From: Rhytidiadelphus loreus
Lineage: Eukaryota; Streptophyta; Bryopsida; Hypnales; Hylocomiaceae
Reading direction: 5' to 3'
Length of the DNA stretch: 64,000 bases
Assembly: GCA_947034895.1 (NCBI GenBank)
Contig: OX344764.1
Location: 17,980,001 to 18,044,000 of the forward strand
Shown: one piece after another, positions 46,661-57,786 of the stretch
Layout: each line of letters opens with the position of its first letter
Position numbering within the stretch: position 1 is the stretch's first letter
The notes under the pieces: model-generated
What the model was told of the DNA's origin: nothing
Database searches by the model: none
What the model saw: only the letters and a program-made list of their open reading frames with translations
Position numbers and translations under genes: made by a program

Positions 46661-47295
46661 TCTCAAAGCGCGCTCCTCTCTACCCAACACCGCATGAAGA
46701 AGTTGTTGCCAATTTTGAGTTCGTCAAGAAAATTTCCTTGAACGTTCTATTAGAATTAGGTTTCATCGTCAATGTACATAGTAATTGCTACAATATTACA
46801 ACATATATGTCATAGGGCTATATAGAAGGTGATTCACACATCAAGTGATGTGCCATAGCTTTAGACATTGTTGTCTACACTGTCTTCTTGGTTTGTGTTG
46901 GGCTACTTGTTGGAGCCATAAACTGTGTTAGTAGTGATGGTGATGGAATTTTGTGTAGTTTTGATGGAGACATTGATTGCCGGAGGTCCTAGAGTCTAAC
47001 TCTATGTATTTTCCACTATTACTTGGCTACCGCAATCAAAGCCCATACCTAATACATTAGTCATCCGCGTGAAATAGGTGACCATCTCAGTTTGCTTAAG
47101 TATGCATAATCATGCATTCTCATGTGGCTGCATGGTGTTTTCATGTAGTTGACAATCATTTTCTCATTGTTTGGTGGAGATGTATCATGGGAGGCTGCTT
47201 TGAAGTATGAAAAAGATCATTATAAAGAGGTGCAAAAATTCTCTTCAAACTTGTGTACTACTAATTCTTCCAATAGCTGAGTCCTTCCATCTCCG

Positions 47296-47718
47296 ATGGC
47301 TCATACTATTGGTTATGAGTTTCTATCTGTGGCAGTTGCCATTGAACAAGAGCTTGGAATGGTTTCTACATCACCTACATTTGTTGATCAAACTCTTGTT
47401 CTCCGTGGGAATCAATGTGTCTCTATTCCAAATTTAGAGCTTACCGATGACAAATTTTGGTCATCTGATACTGTTGAGCATACTAGAGAGTTTCACGAGA
47501 TTTCTGCAATCATGCAACAAAATGATGCACTTCTACCACCCCAGCCGCAAGTATCCAACGTTATTCTCTCCATCAGAAATACTATATTCCACGAAAATTT
47601 GAGCAATTGCACTATTCAACTTACCATACACGATGCTTCTGTAGTGGCTTCTCTTCTTGTTGGTGCTATGACACGCACAATTAGTAAGGGAGATGGTCCC
47701 TTACTAATTCAAACTTGA
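47296..47718 (+). CDS. hypothetical protein, 140 aa
   Basis: This is the longest open frame in the window outside the acetyl-CoA synthetase exons and the N-terminal part of the 21.4-kb remnant, ATG to TGA. Composition is balanced and protein-like, with stretches such as YEFLSVAVAIEQELGMVSTS, LVLRGNQCVSIPNLELTDD and NCTIQLTIHDASVVASLLVG. There is no signal peptide, no clear membrane segment and no recognised domain. It could be an exon of a larger gene or a retroelement piece. No promoter or intron evidence was found. A different frame overlapping its start (47207-47437) is less convincing. Confidence 0.3.
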   Translation: MAHTIGYEFLSVAVAIEQELGMVSTSPTFVDQTLVLRGNQCVSIPNLELTDDKFWSSDTVEHTREFHEISAIMQQNDALLPPQPQVSNVILSIRNTIFHENLSNCTIQLTIHDASVVASLLVGAMTRTISKGDGPLLIQT

Positions 47719-48605
47719 ACCATCATTCAAAAATCAAAATAAGTAATTAACTTCAACATTGAAGTAGACAATTTGGTATTTTGTTAGGATTACAAATTCA
47801 TAGCTATTCATTGTTCATAGAATATATAAGTGCCTCTAGTATTACTATAAACTTAGAAGTTAGAAAACAAACAATTATAAACTATTAAAATAAAATAAAG
47901 AAGTAGCAAAATACATGATATAGTATTCAAAATTCAAATTCAAATTCATTACATCATTATTCAATATTTAAACAACAAATCCAAATAATATAAAAAAGTG
48001 TTGAATTTTTAAAAAACCAATAACATATTGAATTTCCAAATAATATAAAAAATATCAATACAACATGGATACTATTCTATAAGAATCAACACACTACGCA
48101 TAGAAAATTTGTTTAATAATTCTTTTTCTAATTTTTCATTTTTTTTCTTCATATTCTTCTTTTTGTATTTGTTTTTTTATATTTTTTCAAAGTATATTCT
48201 ATTTTTTATAATTTCTCTAATGTTTTATACTACTTCCATAGGAAACTATATAACTGCTAAAAGCCCTAATGACTTTCTAAGCCTATAAAGTATACATCAT
48301 CATGCCAAAGATGCATTGTTTCTTTCACCAAACACATAGGATTCCACCAATGATTTGATGATAGCAATTTGGGCTTTTGGAATTTTGATTCTTGAATTTG
48401 ATGTCCCTACTCTGACTTGAGGCTTCTATGTAGTCATGATATAGTCTATATGCGTCCAAGTAGGAGGGATAGCTTTGTCTTTACACCATGAATTATCCTA
48501 TTTGGTGTCCCACCCGAAATATATGTCTTCCTGAATGTGATGGAAAGATGTAGAAGTCCAATATTGTAACTGAATGGAATTGATATGCCCTAGATGTGAA
48601 TTAGG
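47719..48605. other. AT-rich intergenic DNA, no gene seen
   Basis: No gene or transposon border recognised. Mostly A/T runs to about 48240, then ordinary sequence without an open frame. Confidence 0.4.
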
Positions 48606-48720
48606 CACTATAAGAAACTCGTGTTTTTTTGGACATGAGATAGTTAACATGGAGTGTCCAAGGTTGAACACACTATGTCCATGGAGACGTCTGCATGTCT
48701 GGAAAATGGTTTTTCATTTC
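48606..48720 (+). mobile_element. CACTA-like terminus, partner end not found
   Basis: The terminus reads CACTATAAGAAACTCGTG, close to the plant CACTA (En/Spm) consensus CACTA(C/T)AAGAAAA. It is followed by closely spaced GACATG/ATGTCC words, as in CACTA subterminal regions. Such words remain dense to about 49480. No matching inverted TAGTG end with the 3-bp duplication AGG was found, so the element's extent is unknown. Confidence 0.4.
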
Positions 48721-49099
48721 CGACAGATTTGAGTGGATGTTACAACGAACATGCCAAAGTTGAGGTGATAACATCTTCTTGCTTGACAAACATCAAGCTT
48801 TCTTCAGACATACTTGGGGACATAAGCATGTCCGGAGTAATGTCCATAAAAATATGAACTACCACGTCAACATAGTGGACTTTTTTTCATTGGCTTTAAT
48901 TTCAAGGTTTTTTATTTGTTTTAATTAAAATGTCTGCTCGATATAAAAAAAGTAGGGCCGGGTAGTCCCCGAACTTTAAAAAATCTTGAGATTTTGACAT
49001 GGCAGATGATGTGGCAAGATCTCGAGTAATTCTCTAACATGGCATTTTTGTGTTGATGTGGCATGGCCATGTCAGCATAGATTTTAAAATGAATATTTA

Positions 49100-49410
49100 T
49101 GGCATTTGTGTTCTTCCTGCTATTGTCTATTGAGATGTCGTGACGCTTGTTCAAATGTCTTGGAGGACATGTCAACGTTAGTCTAGACATCTCTTATGGT
49201 GTCCTCACTTGCTTGGGGACTTGTGTACAAGCACTATGATGTTCACGTTTATGTTTTCAATATCCTCAAAATGTTTGCTCAAACGTCGTGACGCTTGTTC
49301 ACCTATCGTAAACAACATCTGCGCGATAGTATAGATATCTCTTGTGATTTTTTGACATTCCTAGGGACTTCCAAGCAAGCACTATGCTGTTCAAGCTGAT
49401 GTTGTCAGTA
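49100..49410 (+). repeat. 148-bp tandem duplication
   Basis: GTCGTGACGCTTGTTCA begins at 49137 and 49285. Each copy continues with 'acatct..tatggtg' or 'atatctcttgtgat', then 'gggactt' and 'caagcactatg.tgttca'. The copies are diverged. They may belong to the CACTA-like element starting at 48606. Confidence 0.6.
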
Positions 49411-50452
49411 ATATGTAAATGTCTTTAGATATGTCTGTTTCATTCCGACATCGTTGTCATCCATCACTGCACTCTTTCCTTTGCATTGATGTGTTCCACT
49501 TGTCTACTGAAGAGTAAGTAGGTTGAACAACGAACATGGGAGTACTTCCTTACAATGGCATTATTCGTTCACATTACCTTGTATAACGTTTGCTCTTGAT
49601 TGCACGACCATCTTATTCATTTGATTTGTATTTGATACATAGTGAGTTCTAGAAGTACCATACCTCTAGCCTCAGTTCAAACAAATTTAATAAATGACAT
49701 GCATTGTTCAATTCATATAGACAAATTCAAATTGCTCATTTCCAGTATTGGACATTAATGTATCAAGATGCGTGCCCTTCCTGCAAAATCATTGTGAGAA
49801 AACAAAAGACTACATGCGGTGCATCGATAATGCACAGAGCCACAAATAAATAATTGTTCCACAAGATGCACTTAGAGATGTGTCATGAATCATGTTTAAG
49901 AAAGTCGTGGGAAACTTCAATGACAACGTTAATTACTTATTTTGAAGTCGTATCATGATTCCTAAATTTGGTGTTTGCAAATTTTTGAAGTTGAATAAAA
50001 TCTAAAAGATTTGACAATTTTAGTGGTTTACATTTTTAGAAAGTTTTTCTTGAAGTCTATTTTTAGCATAAATTTTTTTGATCTTGATAATAAATGACAG
50101 TGATTTTTCTATTCAAGATTTTGTGCAAGGGTATCCATTGCAATCTTGACTTTATGTAGTGTTAAGAGCTCTTGGAAATGAGCCTCAAATACACTAGATG
50201 TTGGAGAAAAAATCACATTCAAAATTCATTTAAGAAAATTATAGAGTAGATTTTAAGAAGCCATAAATTGATTGAGGGGTTATACATATTAGAGTATCTC
50301 GTGCAGTCCTTCAGATATCCCTTCCTCTTTAGAATTTGGATGAAAAGCAAATAAGACTGTCTATTTCTATAGGGGTCTCATTCTAACCCCTCTCAAAATG
50401 TCCATTTCTAGAGGGGTATGAACTGGCCCCTCCCTCTAGAATTATCTCGGGA
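49411..50452. other. intergenic, no gene seen
   Basis: No gene recognised. Around 50365-50430 the phrase 'ctagaggggt(c/a)t' recurs, possibly a short duplication. Confidence 0.4.
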
Positions 50453-50662
50453 TTAGCAAGTCGCCGTAATAAAATCACGTGATATGAAATTATAATCACC
50501 TGCCTCTAAAGAATCTTGTCCCACCAGTTGAATTCCATCATTATCAAGAAGTTTTCTTTCTTTGAGTAGAGCTCCAATCACTTGAGATGCTGCCTTCGGA
50601 GGTCTGAATTTCGAGATCACATTGTGATCTCGATCCCAAACCACTATAACACCTACCATCAT
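50453..50662 (-). CDS. hypothetical ORF, 69 codons, possible exon
   Basis: Composition is markedly protein-like: DRDHNVISKFRPPKAASQVI, GALLKERKLLDNDGIQLVG, then DSLEAG. A potential splice donor follows at AGGCAG|GTGATT, so the true exon may end there (about 50502). A perfect 21-bp palindrome (50612-50632, CGAGATCAC...GTGATCTCG) lies within it. No domain is recognised. It is divergent to the leucine-rich-repeat fragment at 51080 and may belong to an unrelated decayed gene. Confidence 0.3.
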   Translation of the reverse strand: MMVGVIVVWDRDHNVISKFRPPKAASQVIGALLKERKLLDNDGIQLVGQDSLEAGDYNFISRDFITATC

Positions 50663-51079
50663 GCTTAGAAATTAATATGGAAATGATGAATTTTAGAAGT
50701 ATATGGAACTAGAACTAAGAAATTTTAATTACTAATAGGTTCAACCACTTTTTCATTTTTTGATTACTCGGCTTATTGTATGAATGAATGCCTGCCATTT
50801 TATAATCTTTCAATGTAATTCCCCTAGCTCATCATTTCAAAAAACATATTTGAAAACCTTTTCATTAACATTTTTGGTGAATGGGTTTGTTTTATCTTTG
50901 GACTCAACAAGTGTTACATTAGTAGAACTTTGGAACCATGATTTCAAAGTCTTCAAATGATCCATTTGTCTCCTTTTAATAAATAAGGCCTTTTGTGGCT
51001 AAACAGGTGAGTCTCAATTATTTTATTGTTGCTCATCTATTTAAATTATAGTTACTTCTATAATCATATTAGTTCTCAG

Positions 51080-51430
51080 TAGCTTCGGCAGCTGAAATTA
51101 TACAAAGTTCTTTAGATGAATACATCTCAAGATTATTAAATGCACAGACAACAACGAAGATTGTAACAATCTCTCTCGCTGAAAGCAAGATTGATCTTTC
51201 TGACTTGGATTTCAAGACTATGAAGAGCCTGCAATTATTAAATTTGGATGGCTACTCTAGTGACACCATTGAACTCCCTCAAGTTAAGATACTTATGATG
51301 GCAGAGAATGCCATTGAGCAAGTTACCAAATGGAGTCTTTCATCTTCTGGGGTTGGCAACGCTTGATTTGACGTCTAGCAAAATTACACGTTTAATATGG
51401 GACGTGAATTCTGATATGACGGTACTTTGA
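51080..51430 (+). pseudogene. leucine-rich-repeat fragment with frameshift (resistance-gene-like)
   Basis: The first frame reads KIVTISLAESKIDLSDLDF then MKSLQLLNLDGYSSDTIELP and VKILMMAEN. After a one-base shift the next frame reads PLSKLPNGVFHLLGLATLDL and TSSKITRL and ends at TGA (51428-51430). Spacing of Leu, Asn and Leu matches plant LRR repeats of the xxLxxLxLxx type, with the 'LPNGVFHLLGLATLDL' block typical of NLR-type proteins. A 73-nt GT-AG intron can be drawn just upstream (51007-51079, CAG|GTGAGT to TTCTCAG). No nucleotide-binding domain is seen nearby, so this is a broken fragment. Confidence 0.5.
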
Positions 51431-53423
51431 TGCAATCTTCTCTCCTTGAATTAATGTAGTGTTTATTTTGAATTCTCAACATGTGTTCTAATTTATTTAT
51501 TGGCTCTGTCCTCTTGGATAAAGACTATGGCAACGACTTGCATTGACTTTGGTTTCTAAACTTTTCCAAATGTTATCTACTTCCCCATTCACACAGCGGT
51601 TGATCATACTCCTAACCCTAATTCCACTTTTGAACGAAATCTCTCTTAGGTTGAAACGAACATGCGATATCGTGGTTGTGTTGTCCTGTGCAGCTGCCCT
51701 AACCTCATTGCGCTAAGCCCTTTGTTGGCAGAGACGATGAACATTGCAGTACACGGACAAGGGCGACGCAATTGCGCCCACAACTCGGCAAACTAGAGCC
51801 TCTACCCAGTGGGCATGTAGATTTACTAGAACTTGTTGTACTTGAGAGATTTAAGAGAAACATGAGGATTTTGCAGTTGGAAGGGGAAGAGGGGAAGTTA
51901 CGGAGGTAGGGTGCCTGAAAGATCGTCCCTACACTTTACATGTGCTAATACTCAACTTGTCTGCAAAATTGACATTAGCGGATAACATTGAATGCACGAG
52001 GCTATGGCGAGTTTGTAATGTCTAAGTTGTGTAACATAGAACGTTCTAAAGCTATAATGTCTCAGTCGTTACACTCCATTTAGATCATCTTATAATGCAA
52101 ATTGATTCTTTACAGCATAACTACGTCGACTGTAGTGAGATTGTAATTAGGTTCAACCAAAATTACAACTAGCGTTGAGAGTTTCTTTTCCGTATGAACT
52201 AGCACAGTAGCACAAGCTTGTTGTTGATGTTTTTGCATTCCTAACAATTAGCCTTGCGTTGAATTGAGAGGGAATATTTTTTTCCACATCAGTCAAGGGT
52301 TGTGATTCACGAACCTGTGCTAGCATGACCTCCTTCTCCAATTCAGCATCAACAACTATGAGCGATTCTGAATTCTTGGAGGATAATTCATCATTTGGAT
52401 TATCAACAAGAACAATCTGTGTATCTTGAAAAAGCCATCATGCACAGGTTAGCGCACTTTGTAGCATACACGTTGACGAAAGCAACAACCATCAACTTAT
52501 TATTTGTTATCTCTCTTATGTGTTGCATTTGAAGCAGCCGACCTTGCTGTGATAACGAATTAGGTTACTACTATTGTCACCTCTGTGTTGTCTCACGTAT
52601 TTGTGTTTTAGGCTATAGATGCCCGCAGATTCTGTCAAAATCTTCTTTTCTCCATTGCAAGCAAAAAGAAAAAGACTGAAAATCTTGACACTTACAATAT
52701 GGAGCATGCATATTGTTTATTGACACGCTTGATTTCTTTTCTATGTGTGTTGTTGCTTGCTATGAGAAATCCAAATTTTTTGGCTAGGATATAAAAGACA
52801 ACTGCTCAAGAATGTTATATCGCACTTGATCATGTTTGTATGTGAAATTTGCTTGAAAGGAGCTCATTATACGGAGGAATGAATGGATTTTATATAGGTT
52901 CAAGTATACCCAATCGATGGGAGCTCCAACGGAGAATTGTTTGAGAATTCTCTGCAATGAGTGGTGGAAATATTCGGAAGTTTGTACGAGGAATTTGTTG
53001 AAGAAGTGGTGGTTTTCAGATGGGTGGAATGGCTAAAGGCCGTACTTCATCTCACACATTTATAAGTAATGTTTAAGCATGTTGTTCAGATAATTAGAGT
53101 GCTTTGAGAACTTTTAGACAACATTGTAATGAGGATCTTTTCCATAGGAGTTCTCTTAAAGATTATCTTAGGAGATTCTTAGGAGATTCTCTTATGGAGT
53201 TTTCTAAAAAGGTGTCAAAAGAGTCCAATTTTAATGGAAGCCCTACTTTTATATGCATTATGCTTATTGATCATGGTGACTACTCATGAGAATGCTCAAC
53301 TTCTTGCTCAATTAGATGCGAGGACATGATGAGGCTCGGCTTGGTATGACACGTGATTGTTGTTCACAAATCAAAGGCAATCGGGGAATTGGTCTCTATA
53401 CCAATTCGTAGACTCTGATTGCA
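51431..53423. other. intergenic, no gene seen
   Basis: Mixed-composition DNA without a convincing gene. Frames at 52153-52341 and 52516-52707 (minus) and 53104-53289 (plus) have no recognised motif. The last is partly a duplicated 'cttaggagattct' phrase. Confidence 0.4.
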
Positions 53424-53550
53424 GGGATCCCCGCCTGGGCGGACCCCTGCTTGAACGGACCCTCTTCTGCCTAGGTAGACCCTTTCAACGACCACCCTCG
53501 GCCTGGGCGGACCCTCCGAGCCAGGGCGACCTACCATGCTAGGTAGACCC
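53424..53550 (+). repeat. GC-rich degenerate repeat 'gcctgggcggaccc'
   Basis: Five or six variants of 'gcctgggcggacccc' / 'gcctaggtagaccc' (about 20-25-bp spacing) abut the AT block that follows. It resembles the GC-rich subterminal minisatellites of the hAT-type elements, and the left edge CAGGGATCCCC could be a terminus, but no partner end was found. Confidence 0.45.
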
Positions 53551-54120
53551 CATTTTCTTAATTTTTTAATTTTTAATTAATTTTTTGATTTTTTAATTAA
53601 TTTAAAAAAAAAATTAATTAATTTTTTTAATTTAATTTAATTTTAAATTTAAATTTAAATTTTAAATTATTTTTTAATTATTTAATTATTTTTTAATTTT
53701 TTAATTTTTAATTTTTAATTTTTAATTTTTAATTTTTAACTTTTTAAATAATTTTAAATAATTTTAAATAGTTTTAAATAGTTTTAAATAGTTTTAAATA
53801 GTTTTAAATAGTTTTAAATAGTTTTAAATAGTTTTAAATAGTTTTAAATAGTTTTAAATAGTTTTAAATAGTTTTAAATAGTTTTAAATAGTTTTAAATA
53901 GTTTTAAATAGTTTTAAATAGTTTTAAATAATTTTAAATAATTTTAAATAATTTTAAATAGTTTTAAATAATTTTAAATAGTTTTAAATAATTTTAAATA
54001 GTTTTAAATAATTTTTAATAATTTTTAATAATTCCAATTTTCCCAATTTTCCAATTTTCCAATTTCAATTTCAATTTTAATTTTAATTTTGATTTTTAAA
54101 ACTTTTAATTTTAAAACTCT
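53551..54120 (+). repeat. AT-only block with a 10-bp minisatellite (about 29 units)
   Basis: From 53551 to 53740 the sequence is almost purely A and T ('aattttt' iterations). From 53741 to 54030 the unit (G/A)TTTTAAATA repeats in strict 10-bp register about 29 times. The middle ~18 units are all GTTTTAAATA, while units at both ends carry ATTTTAAATA or ATTTTTAATA. This edge-to-centre pattern suggests expansion from within. A short pyrimidine-rich transition (54030-54120) follows. Confidence 0.92.
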
Positions 54121-54653
54121 TCATTTAAAATTGATTGAAAACGAACTGCTGAGCATTTTTGAAATTGGACTTAAACAAAAGAAATTTAATAAAAATAAAA
54201 TAAAATAAATAATTAATTAATTTTAACCTATTAAAAAAAAGTTGAACATCTGTTGACAAGAGCATTTTGGAAGACAGAAGCATTTTGGAAGTCGTGGGTG
54301 AGAGGTAGATAACTAGATTAGGTTTAGATAGGTTTAGACTTAGACTTAGATAGGTTAGATTTATTAGACTTATATAGATTAGACTTATTAGACATTTTAG
54401 ATTAGGTGAGATTTTTTGTAATAAATCCAAAAAAGATCATTTTTTTAATAATACAATGAAGATTCTAGTGTATTAATTAAAGTTGAGATTTTTTATATGA
54501 TATCATAAAGATGTTGGTTTACGTGTAGAGGCTATTTTTAAGTTAGGTGACTTTATGAATGTAGAAGTGCTAGAAGAATACCTTTCTTGTTTCATGAACT
54601 TCTTCATTTTCTGTGCTCTTATGTTCTTGATTTGTTGAACTTCATCGTTTCTT

Positions 54654-55229
54654 ATGCTTCTTGTACTTCTTCTTGTACTTCTTCATTTCTTTGTGATTGT
54701 AAGTTTTTTGGCTTTGTCTTTGGAGAGTCTATGCCATCGACTTTGCGTCTCACGAGGATTTTTGTCAGCCATGCTTAGCCTAGCTTTTGAGGTTTTGACA
54801 ATGAGGGATCAGAAGGGTGCACCATCTGCACCAGAGAATTTCCTACCAAAATTTTCTTCCAAAAGGCGAGCAATTAAACAGAATTGGAGTTCTTTTGTTA
54901 TCTCTTGGATTGATCATGTATGGAAACCATGGAGTTCAATGAGGGTGAAGCTAAGGCTGATTACTCTCTTTTGTGGGAAGTTTGTCTTTTATTTACCTCA
55001 TGTACAGACAAACATTTGACTCGCTTCCTATTTGGTTGCTATTAAGTTTTTTTGGTTCAATTTTGAGTTGATTGCTCAAATGAAGTTTCAAGGAGAATAT
55101 CGAAAACGTCTATTTGGGAGGACATATTGTTTGGCTTTGTACTTGGAGATTTGTGCAAGTTTCATTTGCCAAGTTTTAATTCTGAAACATGAAGCCCTAA
55201 ATTTTAGTACTAGGAACTTGGAGCTCTGA
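54654..55229 (+). pseudogene. decayed reading frame with one internal stop, unknown protein
   Basis: One frame stays open from about 54654 to 55229 except for a TGA near 55017-55019. It includes FEVLTMRDQKGAPSAPENFL, KRRAIKQNWSSFVISWIDHV and MKFQGEYRKRLFGRTYCLAL. A second frame over 54930-55200 is also protein-like, so a frameshift may add to the decay. Further coding-like words (near 55830-55990, 'SDHVYMPSGVNRLLSGKFMW') may belong to the same remnant. The family is not recognised. Confidence 0.3.
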
Positions 55230-57058
55230 AACTTATCGCAATTGTATTTTTGAATGAATTCTATTTGAGACTTTATTCAAATTCTCCGTCGCCGTGAAGC
55301 AGGTGTATGGAAGATTGGTAGCATCTTCATTGTTGTAGTGGTGCTCTAAACTTCGCAAAGAAAGCACGGAATAGAGGACCCCAAAGCTGCTCAAAAGGTT
55401 TGCATTTGTGAATTGTGAGATTGTTTGCTACTTCTGATTGATTGTTGTAGTCTATATGGACCCTAAACCTAAACCCTAAATTGTTGCTCTCAAAATTGCG
55501 TGCATGCAAAAGAAGGAAGAAGAGACTGTGAGGGAGAAGGAGTTGAATGAGTTGTTCAAAGTGACCATCAATTAGTCTAAGGATCCAGTTGGTATACTAG
55601 CTGTTTGCAATTTCATGGTACATATTAAACCAAGTACATCATTTACCTAGCGCTTCAAGTAGCTGTTGATAGGCCAAGTAGTTTTGATTCAAGCTTGTTC
55701 ACCTATAGTTTATTCAATTCTTTCTACTGACTTGATTGATGTGGAGACTTGTTGGGAGAACAACAGGAGGCGTTTATGGACAACGATCACTAGATAGTAA
55801 CAATGTTACTAATATTAACATTGCCCTCTAAGAAAAAGGTGAGTAAAGACTTCCCTATCAAACTCTAATCTGACCATGTATACATGCCAAGTGGTGTTAA
55901 TAGACTATTGTCAGGAAAGTTTATGTGGAAGTCCATACACAAGAAATACAAGATTAGGGCCTTATTACTTAAATGCATGGTATATTATCTTTGATTCTTA
56001 AGAAGTTGACCATGATTGTGTGATGGAACATACCTGTTGGATTGTTGATATGAAATGGAGGAAATTTTATGAAAACGTCATAGCTATCTTATTCTTCAAA
56101 GTAGTTGGAATATTCATTTATTTTGCAATTATTTCGCTTATATTTGAATTTCAATTCAATGATTTGTTATATGTATCTAATATTTTTTATTTTGTTGTGC
56201 AGGTTTATTTGTATATTTGTAATTTGTGGAAAAATTTGTATGAGAAAAACTTGATATGTCAAAGTAATTGATTTTAAAATTATATATATATATATATATG
56301 CATAATAAAATTAGATGAGAAATTAAATGTTATATTCTTTGATACAATATAGGCTATATTATAATGTAGAAGATTATTTATTTGATTTAATTGCATATTT
56401 ACTACAATATATCTAATCATCATTTAATTTATGAATAAATGTAATACATTTTTTAAAACAATGTTTAGCAATATAAAATTTTATCAATAGAATTAATGAA
56501 TCTTTTTTGGATGATTTACATAATAAAGTGGTTTGAAATACAAATCACTATATAGAGAGCATGTTAGTGACTGTTGGAGAATCATAGGGGGGATTTTTTA
56601 CAACTTAGTGGATATCTAATTACTTAAAAAATCAAATTAGTGTATGAAATTAAAAGAAGAAGAATATTTATTATATTTGATAGGAAATTTAGCAATGAAA
56701 TACTGTGTATAGCTTCTAAAAATACTCATTTTGAACCATTGAAGTTTTAGGTGGTTCTACATATCAACCAAAACAATGTAAAATAATGTTATAGGTTTGG
56801 ATTCACAATATAAAGACAATAAATTTAAAAGAATTGACAAAAGAACAAATGGAAATTGAATGAAATCTACAACAAAAAATAGATTCAGTACCAAATTCAA
56901 TTGTTTAGGCAATTTTGCAAATTAATCAATCCAAATTTTATATTCTATTTAAAAATTCTATAAAAATCAATAAATAATACAATATAAATCATGAAATAAT
57001 AAAATCTAAAAAGATATATTAGTCAATTGAAATGATTTTGAAAAATCTATATTTAACT
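55230..57058. other. AT-rich intergenic DNA
   Basis: Apart from the scattered coding-like words noted for the preceding remnant, no gene is seen. A (TA)n microsatellite lies at 56280-56299. The frame at 56020-56271 is hydrophobic and AT-driven. Confidence 0.4.
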
Positions 57059-57786
57059 AGGGTGATTGCAAAAAAGATCGGTCCTATTTGGTGTCACAAT
57101 TGAAGTGATTGAGTTGCCATTAATCATAACTTTCAGAAAATGAAGTTGATGGACTTGAAATTTTTATTGAAGATGGCTAACTGAGAAATCATGAGATTCA
57201 TTATTTTTCATAAATTTTGAAAAATAATTTTATAATTAAATTTCAATTTAGCAAATTTGTTACACTTTGCAGTTTAGGGTTTTTTAGTACTGTGGAGCAT
57301 CCAAAAATTATGATATTCACTTGAATTTTTTGTAGGCTATTTCCACACTAGATGAGCATGTGCCTACCAAAGGGCATTTAAAAAAACACAATTATTTGTC
57401 CTCAACATGCATGCGAATAGGGGTCCCTTGCGCATAGCGCTCCAAACATTCATGATGGTTTCAACTTCTAGTTTTTGGTGAAATGTAATTACTATCAAGT
57501 CTTTACAAATGGACAATTTTTAGTTTTTTTTTATTCATGATTTTCTGATTATTATTAATTTATACTTTATTTTATCAATTTTCTGTGACAAACTGTCATT
57601 TTTTTCAAATAGTATTGTTTCAGTATTATTAAGTACTCAAAAGTACTATTGGCCATTGATTTATTCAAATCAATAGTTGAGATTGCTCTGTTTCGTAGTA
57701 CTGTAGTATTCATAGTACTAAGCGCAAAAAATCATTGTTTTGGTAGAACGCTACCAAAATTGTTTGGTCTTTCTTGCAATCACCCC
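57059..57786. mobile_element. unclassified terminal-inverted-repeat element (~728 bp)
   Basis: The left end reads GGGTGATTGCAAAAAAGATC. The right end reverse-complements to GGGTGATTGCAAGAAAGACC, and the inner parts of both arms are also similar ('...atttgg' / '...attttgg'). The flanks share ACT on each side, which may be a 3-bp duplication but is too short to classify it. The interior has 'tagtactgt' words twice and no transposase-like frame. Non-autonomous. Confidence 0.6.
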
